The notes under the pieces were generated by a model. It did no database searches and was not told the origin of the DNA. It worked only from the letters and a program-made list of their open reading frames with translations. A stretch of 8,783 nt of DNA from Marinilabiliales bacterium (GTDB lineage Bacteria > Bacteroidota > Bacteroidia > Bacteroidales > BM523): assembly GCA_002869425.1 (NCBI GenBank), contig PKSZ01000450.1:1-8783 (forward strand), read 5' to 3'. This document shows positions 1 through 6,942 of the stretch, piece after piece; positions within the stretch are counted from its first letter, which is position 1, and each line of letters starts with the position of its first letter. The translations under genes and the position numbers were made by a program.

Positions 1-2
1 AG

Positions 3-83
3 CCTCATAGATACAAAACTACTGCATTTTATATGAAATCTGCAAAAATCAACTACCAATTAAGAGTTTCAGGATTATTGTAA
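3..83 (+). CDS. Possible C-terminal end of an upstream gene (partial)
   Basis: One frame is open from the window edge to a TAA at 81-83, giving 26 residues that end in RVSGLL. The other two forward frames stop within the first 36 bases, so if a + strand gene enters from the left it must use this frame. The stop lies 30 bases before the ATG of the KAS III-like gene, a spacing that would suit an operon. The fragment is too short to assign to a family, and a 27-codon open frame can arise by chance. I infer a gene tail mainly from position. Confidence 0.35.
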   Translation, partial: PHRYKTTAFYMKSAKINYQLRVSGLL

Positions 84-91
84 TATCTTTG
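84..91 (+). promoter_or_regulatory. Candidate -7 box before the KAS III-like gene
   Basis: TATCTTTG matches the Bacteroidota -7 consensus TAnnTTTG and is the same octamer as the stronger promoter at 6883-6890. It ends 22 bases before the ATG at 114. No TTG is found at the expected distance upstream (about 18-20 bases), so the match is only partial. If real, it would let the KAS III/sulfotransferase pair be transcribed independently of any upstream gene. Confidence 0.3.
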
Positions 92-113
92 AGCTTTGCT
101 TTACAAAACTAAT

Positions 114-1148
114 ATGTTCGAAAAACCTGTTATCATCTCAAAACCGTCTGTTGTATTTGCTGAGAACAAAATTTCAAATCAAGAAATTTTAGATAAAGTA
201 AGTGATAATTTTGAAGGTAAAGACACAGAGCTCAAAAAGGTTTTACAAGGAATTAAAATGGTTTTTCGTTATTGTGACTCAAATACACGGTATTTGGGGA
301 CAGCTCCTGATAAAAAGCCAGTAGATTATATTGTTGAAGCTGTTCATAAGAACCTGGAGGAAAACAAATTAAAGCCTTCTGACATTGATACTGTTATCTA
401 TGCAGGTATCTACCGCGAATACTTTGAACCAGCAGTAGCTATGGAAGTTGCCGGAAAAACGGGAATAAAAAAAGCCCATGCCTTCGATGTTACATCTGCC
501 TGTGCAGGAATGTTACAATCTGTTTTTGTTGCAGGCTCATTAATGCAAACAGATCCTTCTATTAACAATGTACTTTGTTGTGCTCTGGACTTCCCTGATA
601 TTTGCATCGATTACAATATTCAAAATTTTGAGGAACTTGCCACAAAGTCTGCAGGATTAACTTTGGGAAGTGGTGCTGCCGCATGGGTGCTAAGCAGAGA
701 TATACTGAATGAAGCTGGTGCAAAATTAAAAGCAGCAGTAAATTTCAGTTTGCCAGAAAGCTATGACATATGTCAGACTCCTGTAAATGGGAAATTTATC
801 TCTCATAACAAAGAATTATTTGAGTTGGGCAGAACTCATGTTCCAGGTGTAATCCAGGATACAGTTTCAAAAGCAGGGTGGGATTTAAAAGATGTTGATC
901 ATTTTATATCGCATCAACCGGGCAAAAAGATCATCAAAGAAATCTACAAGAAGCTGAACGTTAGCATGAAAAAAGCTCCTGTAACCCATCACCTTTATGG
1001 CAATACAGTAAACATAACTATTCCTATGACACTGGATTACCTATTGCAAAATCAAGGCATTGCCAAAGGAGATAAAATCATCATGACATCGGTAGCTGCC
1101 GGTTTTACAACTGTTTCGCTTGCTGCTGAATGGGTTAGCAATGTTTAA
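114..1148 (+). CDS. KAS III (FabH)-like 3-oxoacyl-ACP synthase / condensing enzyme
   Basis: A thiolase-fold condensing enzyme of 344 residues, close to the usual FabH length. The family forms a carbon-carbon bond (or in some members transfers an acyl group) through an acyl-enzyme on a catalytic Cys. All three catalytic residues are visible: Cys130 in TSACAG, His267 in SHQPGKK and Asn297 in YGNT. The His-Asn spacing of 30 equals that of E. coli FabH (244/274). The cytosolic protein has no signal peptide. I start it at ATG 114; the frame also offers TTG at 96, which is less likely. Its stop overlaps the start of the downstream sulfotransferase by 8 bases, which suggests translational coupling. 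It is probably not the housekeeping FabH: the N-terminus (ISKPSVVFAENKISNQEIL) diverges from typical FabH, and the partner gene suggests a specialised pathway. It could be a KAS III-type ketosynthase for an alkyl or polyketide product, or an acyltransferase of the same fold. Substrate unknown. Confidence 0.9.
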   Translation: MFEKPVIISKPSVVFAENKISNQEILDKVSDNFEGKDTELKKVLQGIKMVFRYCDSNTRYLGTAPDKKPVDYIVEAVHKNLEENKLKPSDIDTVIYAGIYREYFEPAVAMEVAGKTGIKKAHAFDVTSACAGMLQSVFVAGSLMQTDPSINNVLCCALDFPDICIDYNIQNFEELATKSAGLTLGSGAAAWVLSRDILNEAGAKLKAAVNFSLPESYDICQTPVNGKFISHNKELFELGRTHVPGVIQDTVSKAGWDLKDVDHFISHQPGKKIIKEIYKKLNVSMKKAPVTHHLYGNTVNITIPMTLDYLLQNQGIAKGDKIIMTSVAAGFTTVSLAAEWVSNV

Positions 1149-2217
1149 ACATTTCCGAAATACAAAATATTTATTCAAAGTATACGGATTCAAGCCCATA
1201 CTTCTTCTTGTTCCCATTTGGAGACTCTTTTACCACTCTTTACTTTGGCCTTGCATGCTATATGATGAAATTTTCTTTCCAAAATACAGAAAAGTAAGAC
1301 TAGAAAAACCCATTTTCATTATCGGCCATCCCCGCAGTGGCACAACATTTCTCCACAGATTCCTCTGTAATCATTCAGATGAAATATCGGGTTTGAAATT
1401 AAAAAACATGATCCTTCCAAGTCTCACAATGCAAAAGTTTTTTGGAGGAATCGTTGAAAAAAACGATCATAAAACCACGGGGAAACTATATGAACCAGAA
1501 ATTCATAAAACGAGCGCAGGATCATATGAAACTGATGACGCAGCTATATTTTTCAGGTTCTTTAGCGGAATGTTTTCCTGGATATATTTCAACAGCTGGA
1601 AAAAATATAAATCCATTAACGCAATGGAATGTGAGCTGAAATCTCTCATGCTTAAGAAGAAGTTTATCAAACACCTCAAAACTTTACATAAAAAAAACAA
1701 CCTTGGGAAAAACAGAAGAATTATCTCCAAACTATTTTCCATTGCTATTGATCCAGTTATTCTCAAAGACCATTTCCCTGATGCCAAAATCATTTATATG
1801 ATTCGAAATCCCAAGGATGCAATTCCATCCAGCATTTCACTTGTTAAAAGCATTCAAAGTAAATTGTTCGCGTTCTCAAAACTTGAAGAAAAAAAACAAA
1901 TTGAATATTATAAGAATCTGTATGATTCATCCAGGATATTTTATAAAAATGCTTCAGAATTAACCAATTCAAGAAAAACGGAAGATATATTGTTTATTCA
2001 CTATTATGATCTAAAAGACAGTTTTGAAAATACACTACAATTGATTATGGATTATTGCGATATCAAGCCAGACAAAAAGCTAATAGATGCAATTGAACAG
2101 CAAAAAGAAAAACAAAAGACCTATTCGGGTTTGCATAAATATTCCTGTACAGACTTTGGCTTTGAAGAGGAAGCCATAATTCACGACTTCAGTAAATTCT
2201 ACAAGTTCAATTCCTGA
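1141..2217 (+). CDS. PAPS-dependent sulfotransferase family protein
   Basis: A 358-residue protein of the P-loop-like sulfotransferase superfamily. The family moves a sulfuryl group from 3'-phosphoadenylyl sulfate to a hydroxyl or amine of a small molecule, lipid or sugar. The 5'-phosphosulfate loop is GHPRSGTT at residues 62-69, right after a beta strand (IFII). The 3'-phosphate site is at IRNPKDAIPSS, with Arg222 and Ser230 spaced 8 apart as in eukaryotic SULTs (R130/S138 in SULT1E1). Residues 17-47 form a hydrophobic, aromatic stretch, so the enzyme may sit on the inner membrane and act on lipid-like acceptors (inference). I place the start at ATG 1141, inside the end of the KAS III gene; upstream CTG/TTG codons in frame are less likely. 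The 3' end overlaps the opposing ASST gene by 11 bases. The Lys-x-Pro segment often found before the FPDAK strand reads ISKLFSIAID here, so that region is divergent. The acceptor cannot be told from sequence; the neighbour suggests the product of the KAS III enzyme. Confidence 0.88.
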   Translation: MFKHFRNTKYLFKVYGFKPILLLVPIWRLFYHSLLWPCMLYDEIFFPKYRKVRLEKPIFIIGHPRSGTTFLHRFLCNHSDEISGLKLKNMILPSLTMQKFFGGIVEKNDHKTTGKLYEPEIHKTSAGSYETDDAAIFFRFFSGMFSWIYFNSWKKYKSINAMECELKSLMLKKKFIKHLKTLHKKNNLGKNRRIISKLFSIAIDPVILKDHFPDAKIIYMIRNPKDAIPSSISLVKSIQSKLFAFSKLEEKKQIEYYKNLYDSSRIFYKNASELTNSRKTEDILFIHYYDLKDSFENTLQLIMDYCDIKPDKKLIDAIEQQKEKQKTYSGLHKYSCTDFGFEEEAIIHDFSKFYKFNS

Positions 2218-3901
2218 TAATCTTTCGATTAATAATTTCTCCGCTTTTGCAATACAGCTTAAGCAGATAAATACCGGGATTTAGATTTTGCATACGTACG
2301 ACAAAAATTTTCTGACTTAAAAGAGTTCTTCTTTGTACCAAACGACCATCAACGCCATAAATTTCACACAAATCTACAGCTACAGAAGAACAAACATTTA
2401 AGTTTGATTTACACGGATTTGGATAGACCTTTACACTTTGATCTGCCAATGCACTTTCTACGCCTAATGTATCATAAGGATTATTCCATAAAAATCGCCT
2501 TGCCCTGTATACAAAATGAAAAAACGTATTGAATTTGAGCTCATACACAATGATGCTATCGTAACTCACTTCAGTAAAGGCTGGCTGTTCTGAGTTTTCT
2601 AACCACCCCCAATTGATAAATGTATTGCCATTGGATAAACGCTGTACACTACCCATTGTTTCTGCAAAAATACTATCCGGATGCGTAAACGACCAAACCA
2701 GTTTTGCTGTCATATTGCTTTCGTCCAATTCATATTCCTTAGCAGAAGACACTGGAACATCCCTATTATTGCCATTATCATATAATGTTATATTTCCATT
2801 TTCAATCCTTCTTATATCATGCTGACGAGAAAAACCTACTGTATCCTGAAGAAACTGAAATTGATTATTTACTCCACCCAGACGCCAGATTACTTCCCCC
2901 GTCATCCTGTCAATTTTAGTAATTTCATCTAAGCGACGTGCTGATAATAAGATATTTCCATCAGTATCTTCCTCAATAGCATTTCCATGTACATAGCTAA
3001 CAAGATCTGAAGTAAAATCAATGTTGGTAGCGTCAGTAATATTGTAATGATCCCAGCTTCGCCATTGAAAGATAACATTTTTATCTTCATCGATTTCCTG
3101 TAATACTAGCCCTTCCACAATCGCATCGGGATTTCCTCCTGCAACTACACTACTCATATCAACCGGTTGACTATCATATGAAAAAACCAAAGCGTGCCCA
3201 TTATCCAGGTATTGAAATTCATGCCAATCCGTATAATAACCATTTCCACATGCGAAAGAATCTATAACCGTATAACTGGAATCCATAACCAAAAAATTAC
3301 CATTGTTCCAATAACTCATGTATACATTCTTCTGTAAGGTAAAGCCCAGGCCCCTATTACTCTCCTGCTGATAAAAAACAGGCGTTCCATCATTTTCTAT
3401 AATGGATATAAATCGATCATTACTGGAAGCCAGTGCCGATAAATTATAAAAGAATATTTTGCCTTCAGCAGGGTTATCATTAACCGTAACTGTAGTAGAA
3501 GGAAAGTCCGGAGGATAATCTTTTGTTGTGCTGAATGATGTTTCCATATTTATTTTCGCCTTTTCTGTATAAAAGCTATAACTCAATTCAAATGGTTCTC
3601 TTTTTTCATAGAAGCTGCCACTAATCCAAACTGATACTTCTTCGCTTCGATAAAAAGGTTTATCCGGTGCAATGATAATTGTTGTCTTATCTGGAAATAA
3701 GAATCTACAGCTATGATTTTCTGATTTTTCAGCTACAATTTGAACCTCAATCTCATTTTGATCAAAACCGCGCTGATCTTTTAAAATAATCTGAACCTCA
3801 GGTTTATGATAATTTGATCCCGGAACCGGAAAAACATAAGCGGGTTGGGCCTGCAAACTTAATGTGACCAACCAAAATAATAAGAAAATAAACTGTTTCA
3901 T
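2207..3901 (-). CDS. Secreted arylsulfotransferase (ASST)-like protein with T9SS sorting domain
   Basis: A 564-residue exported protein. The order is a signal peptide (1-19, ending LQAQ), an Ig-like N-terminal beta domain (about 20-120), an ASST-type beta-propeller (about 125-465) and a T9SS C-terminal sorting domain (about 488-564, from VYPNP to the final RKIIRN). Known ASST enzymes move sulfate from an aryl sulfate donor to another phenol without PAPS, through a sulfo-histidine. E. coli AssT uses His252, His356, Arg374 and His436. By motif I match these to His228 (DWHEF), His305 (VHGNA), Arg322/323 (SARRLDEI, 17-18 after His305 as in AssT) and His361 (RQHD), so the active site seems intact. 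The mapping is mine and unaligned. T9SS carriage implies surface anchoring or release. The start ATG is one base after the stop of the PCMD gene, so the two are almost surely one transcript. Many bacterial proteins of this fold have no proven substrate, so sulfate transfer is likely but not certain. Confidence 0.87.
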   Translation of the reverse strand: MKQFIFLLFWLVTLSLQAQPAYVFPVPGSNYHKPEVQIILKDQRGFDQNEIEVQIVAEKSENHSCRFLFPDKTTIIIAPDKPFYRSEEVSVWISGSFYEKREPFELSYSFYTEKAKINMETSFSTTKDYPPDFPSTTVTVNDNPAEGKIFFYNLSALASSNDRFISIIENDGTPVFYQQESNRGLGFTLQKNVYMSYWNNGNFLVMDSSYTVIDSFACGNGYYTDWHEFQYLDNGHALVFSYDSQPVDMSSVVAGGNPDAIVEGLVLQEIDEDKNVIFQWRSWDHYNITDATNIDFTSDLVSYVHGNAIEEDTDGNILLSARRLDEITKIDRMTGEVIWRLGGVNNQFQFLQDTVGFSRQHDIRRIENGNITLYDNGNNRDVPVSSAKEYELDESNMTAKLVWSFTHPDSIFAETMGSVQRLSNGNTFINWGWLENSEQPAFTEVSYDSIIVYELKFNTFFHFVYRARRFLWNNPYDTLGVESALADQSVKVYPNPCKSNLNVCSSVAVDLCEIYGVDGRLVQRRTLLSQKIFVVRMQNLNPGIYLLKLYCKSGEIINRKIIRN

Positions 3902-3902
3902 C

Positions 3903-4790
3903 CTAATTGATTACAATACGCCTGGTTTGTGTTTGATCCTCTGCATCTACCTGTATTATATAAACACCAGGAGGAAAATCACCAACATCAATTTTAGTAA
4001 ACCCAGCATCAACTTCCTTGGCTTTTATCATGTTTCCAATGATAGAATACAGAACAACACGCTGAATTTTCTGATTATTTCCTAGAGAAACATTGAGGAT
4101 ATTTTCTGCTGGTTGTGGAAACAAATTTAACAAAGAACTATTCTCCTTTTGACCAACAGAAGCAGTTCCACCTGTCAGTGTAAGACTGTCAACCCAAAGT
4201 GTACTTCCAACATTGAAAATACTTGTATCAGACGATGAAATTACAATATTCATACTGTCGGGATTTTCCTGGGAAGAAAAACTTATAGGACACTCAAACA
4301 AGGTCCAGTCTGAGGCTATACCAGAAACAAACTGCCCTTGACCAATAATATCAGAACTGCTGCCATTCCATTTATAGAAATTTACCACAACACCGCAAGA
4401 GTCGATTCCCTGAGGCAAGTACTTATAATATCCCCTTAATTTTTCTGGGCGTGCTGTATATGAAATTCCTCCGCTAATTACTGCTGATTGCGTAGCCAAA
4501 TCAACATCAAATGAACCCAGAGTAAGAATACCAGCCACTTTTACTGTTTGCCCCCCTGAAGCAGCTTCAACTGTTTCCAGCTTTGGACAATAACTACCTG
4601 AATAAGCTGAAGTTTCCTTTGTAACAGTAGTAAATGAAATGATTCCGAAAAAATTCCTGTTTGATGTATCCCAGTTTGTTGGATTTTGAAAATCACCATC
4701 TGTCTCCCATTGTTCAAAATCTGCATTGGGTATCTGAGCAAAAATTTGGGAGGAAACCAAAAGAAAGAAAATGAATATGCTATGTCTCAT
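3903..4790 (-). CDS. Secreted PCMD-domain protein with T9SS sorting domain
   Basis: A 295-residue exported protein: signal peptide at 1-19 (MRHSIFIFFLLVSS, ending FAQ), a beta-sandwich resembling the PCMD family (Pfam 'putative carbohydrate metabolism domain') at about 22-206, and a T9SS C-terminal sorting domain at about 221-295 (LNLFPQPAEN to RRIVIN). PCMD-like features are NADFEQW at the start, NPTNWDTSN, RPEKLRGYYKY in the middle, and SSSDTS followed by GSTLWVDSLTL at the end. The fold resembles carbohydrate-binding modules, but no activity is established for the family. The frame also has an ATG at 4826. I choose the one at 4790 because the signal peptide follows at once and because a -7-like box lies between the two. 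One base separates its stop from the ASST start, so I infer a two-gene surface-protein operon. It could bind a glycan or aid attachment of its partner; that is a guess. Confidence 0.85.
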   Translation of the reverse strand: MRHSIFIFFLLVSSQIFAQIPNADFEQWETDGDFQNPTNWDTSNRNFFGIISFTTVTKETSAYSGSYCPKLETVEAASGGQTVKVAGILTLGSFDVDLATQSAVISGGISYTARPEKLRGYYKYLPQGIDSCGVVVNFYKWNGSSSDIIGQGQFVSGIASDWTLFECPISFSSQENPDSMNIVISSSDTSIFNVGSTLWVDSLTLTGGTASVGQKENSSLLNLFPQPAENILNVSLGNNQKIQRVVLYSIIGNMIKAKEVDAGFTKIDVGDFPPGVYIIQVDAEDQTQTRRIVIN

Positions 4791-4791
4791 A

Positions 4792-4816
4792 ATTACATAA
4801 TTTGTACAAATGTAAT
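4792..4816 (-). promoter_or_regulatory. Nested inverted repeat with -7-like box before the PCMD/ASST pair
   Basis: The perfect 12-base palindrome ATTTGTACAAAT (4800-4811) lies inside a second inverted repeat with arms ATTACA (4792-4797) and TGTAAT (4811-4816). On the minus strand TACATTTG (plus positions 4814 down to 4807) fits TAnnTTTG, 16 bases before the ATG at 4790. No TTG is present at the usual -33 distance; the nearest, at plus 4841-4843, leaves 26 bases. The symmetry over a possible promoter would suit a dimeric regulator. AT-rich DNA gives such palindromes by chance, so this is tentative. A further 10-base palindrome (TTTAATTAAA) is at 4827-4836. Confidence 0.35.
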
Positions 4817-4875
4817 CATTAAACATTTTAATTAAAGAGTCAATACCTTCTGATTTACCAAAGAAAAAGATACTT

Positions 4876-6822
4876 TCAGGAAATATTTGAATATACCCGA
4901 ACCTTTACCATGCTTTTAACAGCATTTACTATTCCCTCAGCATCAAAACCACAATCTTTGTAAAGTGTCTGCTGAGGACCATGTTCCACGAACTTATCCG
5001 GAATTCCCAATCTTTTTACCCTTGAAGAATACCCGTGATCACTCATAAATTCAAGCACAGCACTTCCAAGGCCTCCAACTGTTGTTCCATCTTCTACTGT
5101 AATGATATGATCAAATTTCTTAAACACCTGATGCAACAACTCTTCGTCCAAAGGCTTTAAAAAACGCATATCGTATACTGCGGCGTTGTAATTCTCTTTC
5201 AGTAAGAATTTACGGGCCTTGATGGCTTCATTTCCAATTGGGCCAATACTTATAATTGCTACATCTTCACCATCAAATAATTCTTGTCCTTTACCTATTT
5301 CTAATTTTTTCATTGGCTTTTTCCAATCAGCCATTACTCCCTCTCCTCTTGGATATCGAATTGAAAAAGGTCCTGCATCTTTACATTGAGCAGTATACAT
5401 TAGATTCCGTAATTCCTCTTCATTCAAAGGAGAGCTTACCACAAGATTTGGAACTGTTCTCATAAATGCTAAATCATAAGCTCCATGGTGCGTAGGACCA
5501 TCATCACCAACCAAACCAGCCCTGTCGAGACAAAACACTACATTCAATTTTTGTAGTGCAACATCATGTATTACCTGATCATAAGCACGTTGCATAAATG
5601 AGGAATAAATATTACAAAATGGCACATAGCCAGCAACAGCCAATCCAGCAGAAAAAGTTACTGCATGCTGCTCTGCAATACCCACATCAAAAGCTCTATC
5701 AGGCATCTCCTCCATCATAATATTCAGCGAGCTGCCTGTTGGCATTGCAGGCGTTATCCCAATAATTTTTTTATTTTTATTAGCAAGCTCTACTATTGTA
5801 TTTCCAAAAACGTCCTGATATTTTGGTGGCTTGGGCTTTTTACATTCAGGCCTGATTATTTCACCCGTTACTTTATCGAATTTACCAGGTGCATGAAAGA
5901 CTGTCTGATTCAATTCTGCCTGTTTAAACCCTTTTCCTTTTTTGGTTATACAGTGTAAAAGTTTTGGACCTGGAATATCTTTTAGATCTTTAAGTACTTT
6001 GGATAGTTGAACCACATCATGGCCATCAACTGGTCCAAAATACCTGAAATTCAGAGCCTCAAACATGTTACTTTGCTTCAAGATAATTGATTTCAATCCG
6101 GTATCAATTTTTTGTATCAAAGCCTGCGTGTTGGGACCAAATCGCTTTATTTTTCCAAGCGTTTTCCAAATATCATCTTTTAACTTATTGTATGCATGGG
6201 AGGTTGAAATATCCAAAAGATACTGCTTAATAGCACCCACATTCTGATCAATAGCCATATTGTTATCGTTCAGAATTACAAGAATATCAGACTTTTCAAT
6301 TCCAGCATTGTTTAATGCTTCAAAAGCCATTCCTCCTGTTAAAGCACCATCTCCAATAACAGCCACAACTTTACGGTCTTTCTTCTCCTTTTCAGCAGCA
6401 ATAGCCATACCCAAAGCAGCAGAAATTGATGTTGAAGAATGACCTACACCAAAAGCATCATATTCACTTTCATCCATCTTTGGAAACCCGCTAATTCCCT
6501 TATATTTCCTGTTGGTATGAAAAACATCTCGCCTACCAGTTAGAATTTTATGCCCATAGGCTTGATGACCAACATCCCATATTAGCTTATCAAAAGGTGT
6601 TTTATAAACATAGTGAAGGGCAACCGTTAGCTCAACTACTCCAAGACTTGCTCCAAAGTGTCCAGGATTTGTGCATACAACATCAATAATAAATTCTCTA
6701 AGTTCAGCACTGAGACTTATCAGATCTTCTTCCTTCAGCTTTCTTAAATCAGCAGGACTATTAATTTTTTCCAGTATTCCAGCTTTTGCGGCACTCATCT
6801 TTGGCGAATTGCTCAATAGCAT
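4876..6822 (-). CDS. dxs: 1-deoxy-D-xylulose-5-phosphate synthase
   Basis: A full-length DXS (648 residues from ATG 6822), the cytosolic thiamine-diphosphate enzyme that joins pyruvate and glyceraldehyde 3-phosphate to make DXP and CO2. DXP feeds the MEP isoprenoid pathway and also thiamine and pyridoxal phosphate synthesis. Visible motifs: INSPADLRKL near the N-terminus, active-site His55 in NPGHFGAS, the ThDP/Mg motif GDGALTGG (157-164) ending in NDNN (185-188), Glu384 in AEQHA, and DRAGLVGDDGPTHHG (433-447), where Arg434, Asp441 and His445 match E. coli Arg420, Asp427 and His431. RYPRG is at 489-493, followed by the transketolase C-terminal domain. Nothing is broken or missing. An in-frame ATG at 6798 (residue 9) would give 640 residues and is a real alternative, since a -7-like box sits directly before the upstream ATG. 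It is divergent from the OmpA-family gene and 85 bases upstream of the PCMD gene, with no clear terminator between. Confidence 0.98.
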   Translation of the reverse strand: MLLSNSPKMSAAKAGILEKINSPADLRKLKEEDLISLSAELREFIIDVVCTNPGHFGASLGVVELTVALHYVYKTPFDKLIWDVGHQAYGHKILTGRRDVFHTNRKYKGISGFPKMDESEYDAFGVGHSSTSISAALGMAIAAEKEKKDRKVVAVIGDGALTGGMAFEALNNAGIEKSDILVILNDNNMAIDQNVGAIKQYLLDISTSHAYNKLKDDIWKTLGKIKRFGPNTQALIQKIDTGLKSIILKQSNMFEALNFRYFGPVDGHDVVQLSKVLKDLKDIPGPKLLHCITKKGKGFKQAELNQTVFHAPGKFDKVTGEIIRPECKKPKPPKYQDVFGNTIVELANKNKKIIGITPAMPTGSSLNIMMEEMPDRAFDVGIAEQHAVTFSAGLAVAGYVPFCNIYSSFMQRAYDQVIHDVALQKLNVVFCLDRAGLVGDDGPTHHGAYDLAFMRTVPNLVVSSPLNEEELRNLMYTAQCKDAGPFSIRYPRGEGVMADWKKPMKKLEIGKGQELFDGEDVAIISIGPIGNEAIKARKFLLKENYNAAVYDMRFLKPLDEELLHQVFKKFDHIITVEDGTTVGGLGSAVLEFMSDHGYSSRVKRLGIPDKFVEHGPQQTLYKDCGFDAEGIVNAVKSMVKVRVYSNIS

Positions 6823-6823
6823 A

Positions 6824-6831
6824 CAAAAATA
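6824..6831 (-). promoter_or_regulatory. Candidate -7 box for dxs
   Basis: On the minus strand TATTTTTG fits TAnnTTTG and ends one base before the longer dxs start codon at 6822. Transcription starting about 7 bases past it would exclude that ATG and leave 6798 as the start. No TTG lies 18-20 bases upstream, and the run of T residues makes a chance match easy. Confidence 0.25.
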
Positions 6832-6861
6832 ATAAATTTATATCACTAAACGTTAAACAGC

Positions 6862-6890
6862 TTGTATCATTGCATATTTTTGTATCTTTG
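6862..6890 (+). promoter_or_regulatory. Bacteroidota-type promoter for the OmpA-family lipoprotein gene
   Basis: TTG at 6862-6864 and TATCTTTG at 6883-6890 are separated by 18 bases, which fits the phylum's primary sigma-factor consensus (TTG, about 19 bases, TAnnTTTG). Transcription would begin near 6897 and leave a leader of roughly 45 bases before ATG 6943. This is the best promoter match in the window. Confidence 0.65.
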
Positions 6891-6942
6891 ATGCGTTGTT
6901 TAAAATATTTTAACTTTTTGATTTATAAAGAACAAGACAGCT

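Noticed and set aside
1503..1793. Open frame of 96 codons on the minus strand
   Set aside because: It lies wholly inside the sulfotransferase gene, whose motifs prove the plus strand; the product resembles no family and has no start signals.
2180..2260. Search for a bidirectional terminator between the convergent genes
   Set aside because: The two genes overlap and no stem-loop with a T-run is visible around the ends, so I call no terminator here.
3864..4085. Open frame of 73 codons on the plus strand over the junction of the ASST and PCMD genes
   Set aside because: Both minus-strand genes are well supported and the junction is one base, so this frame is a shadow.
5665..5958. Open frame of 97 codons on the plus strand, rich in Cys, His and Phe
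   Set aside because: It is antisense to dxs in a highly conserved region; the odd composition is what reverse reading of a conserved gene gives.
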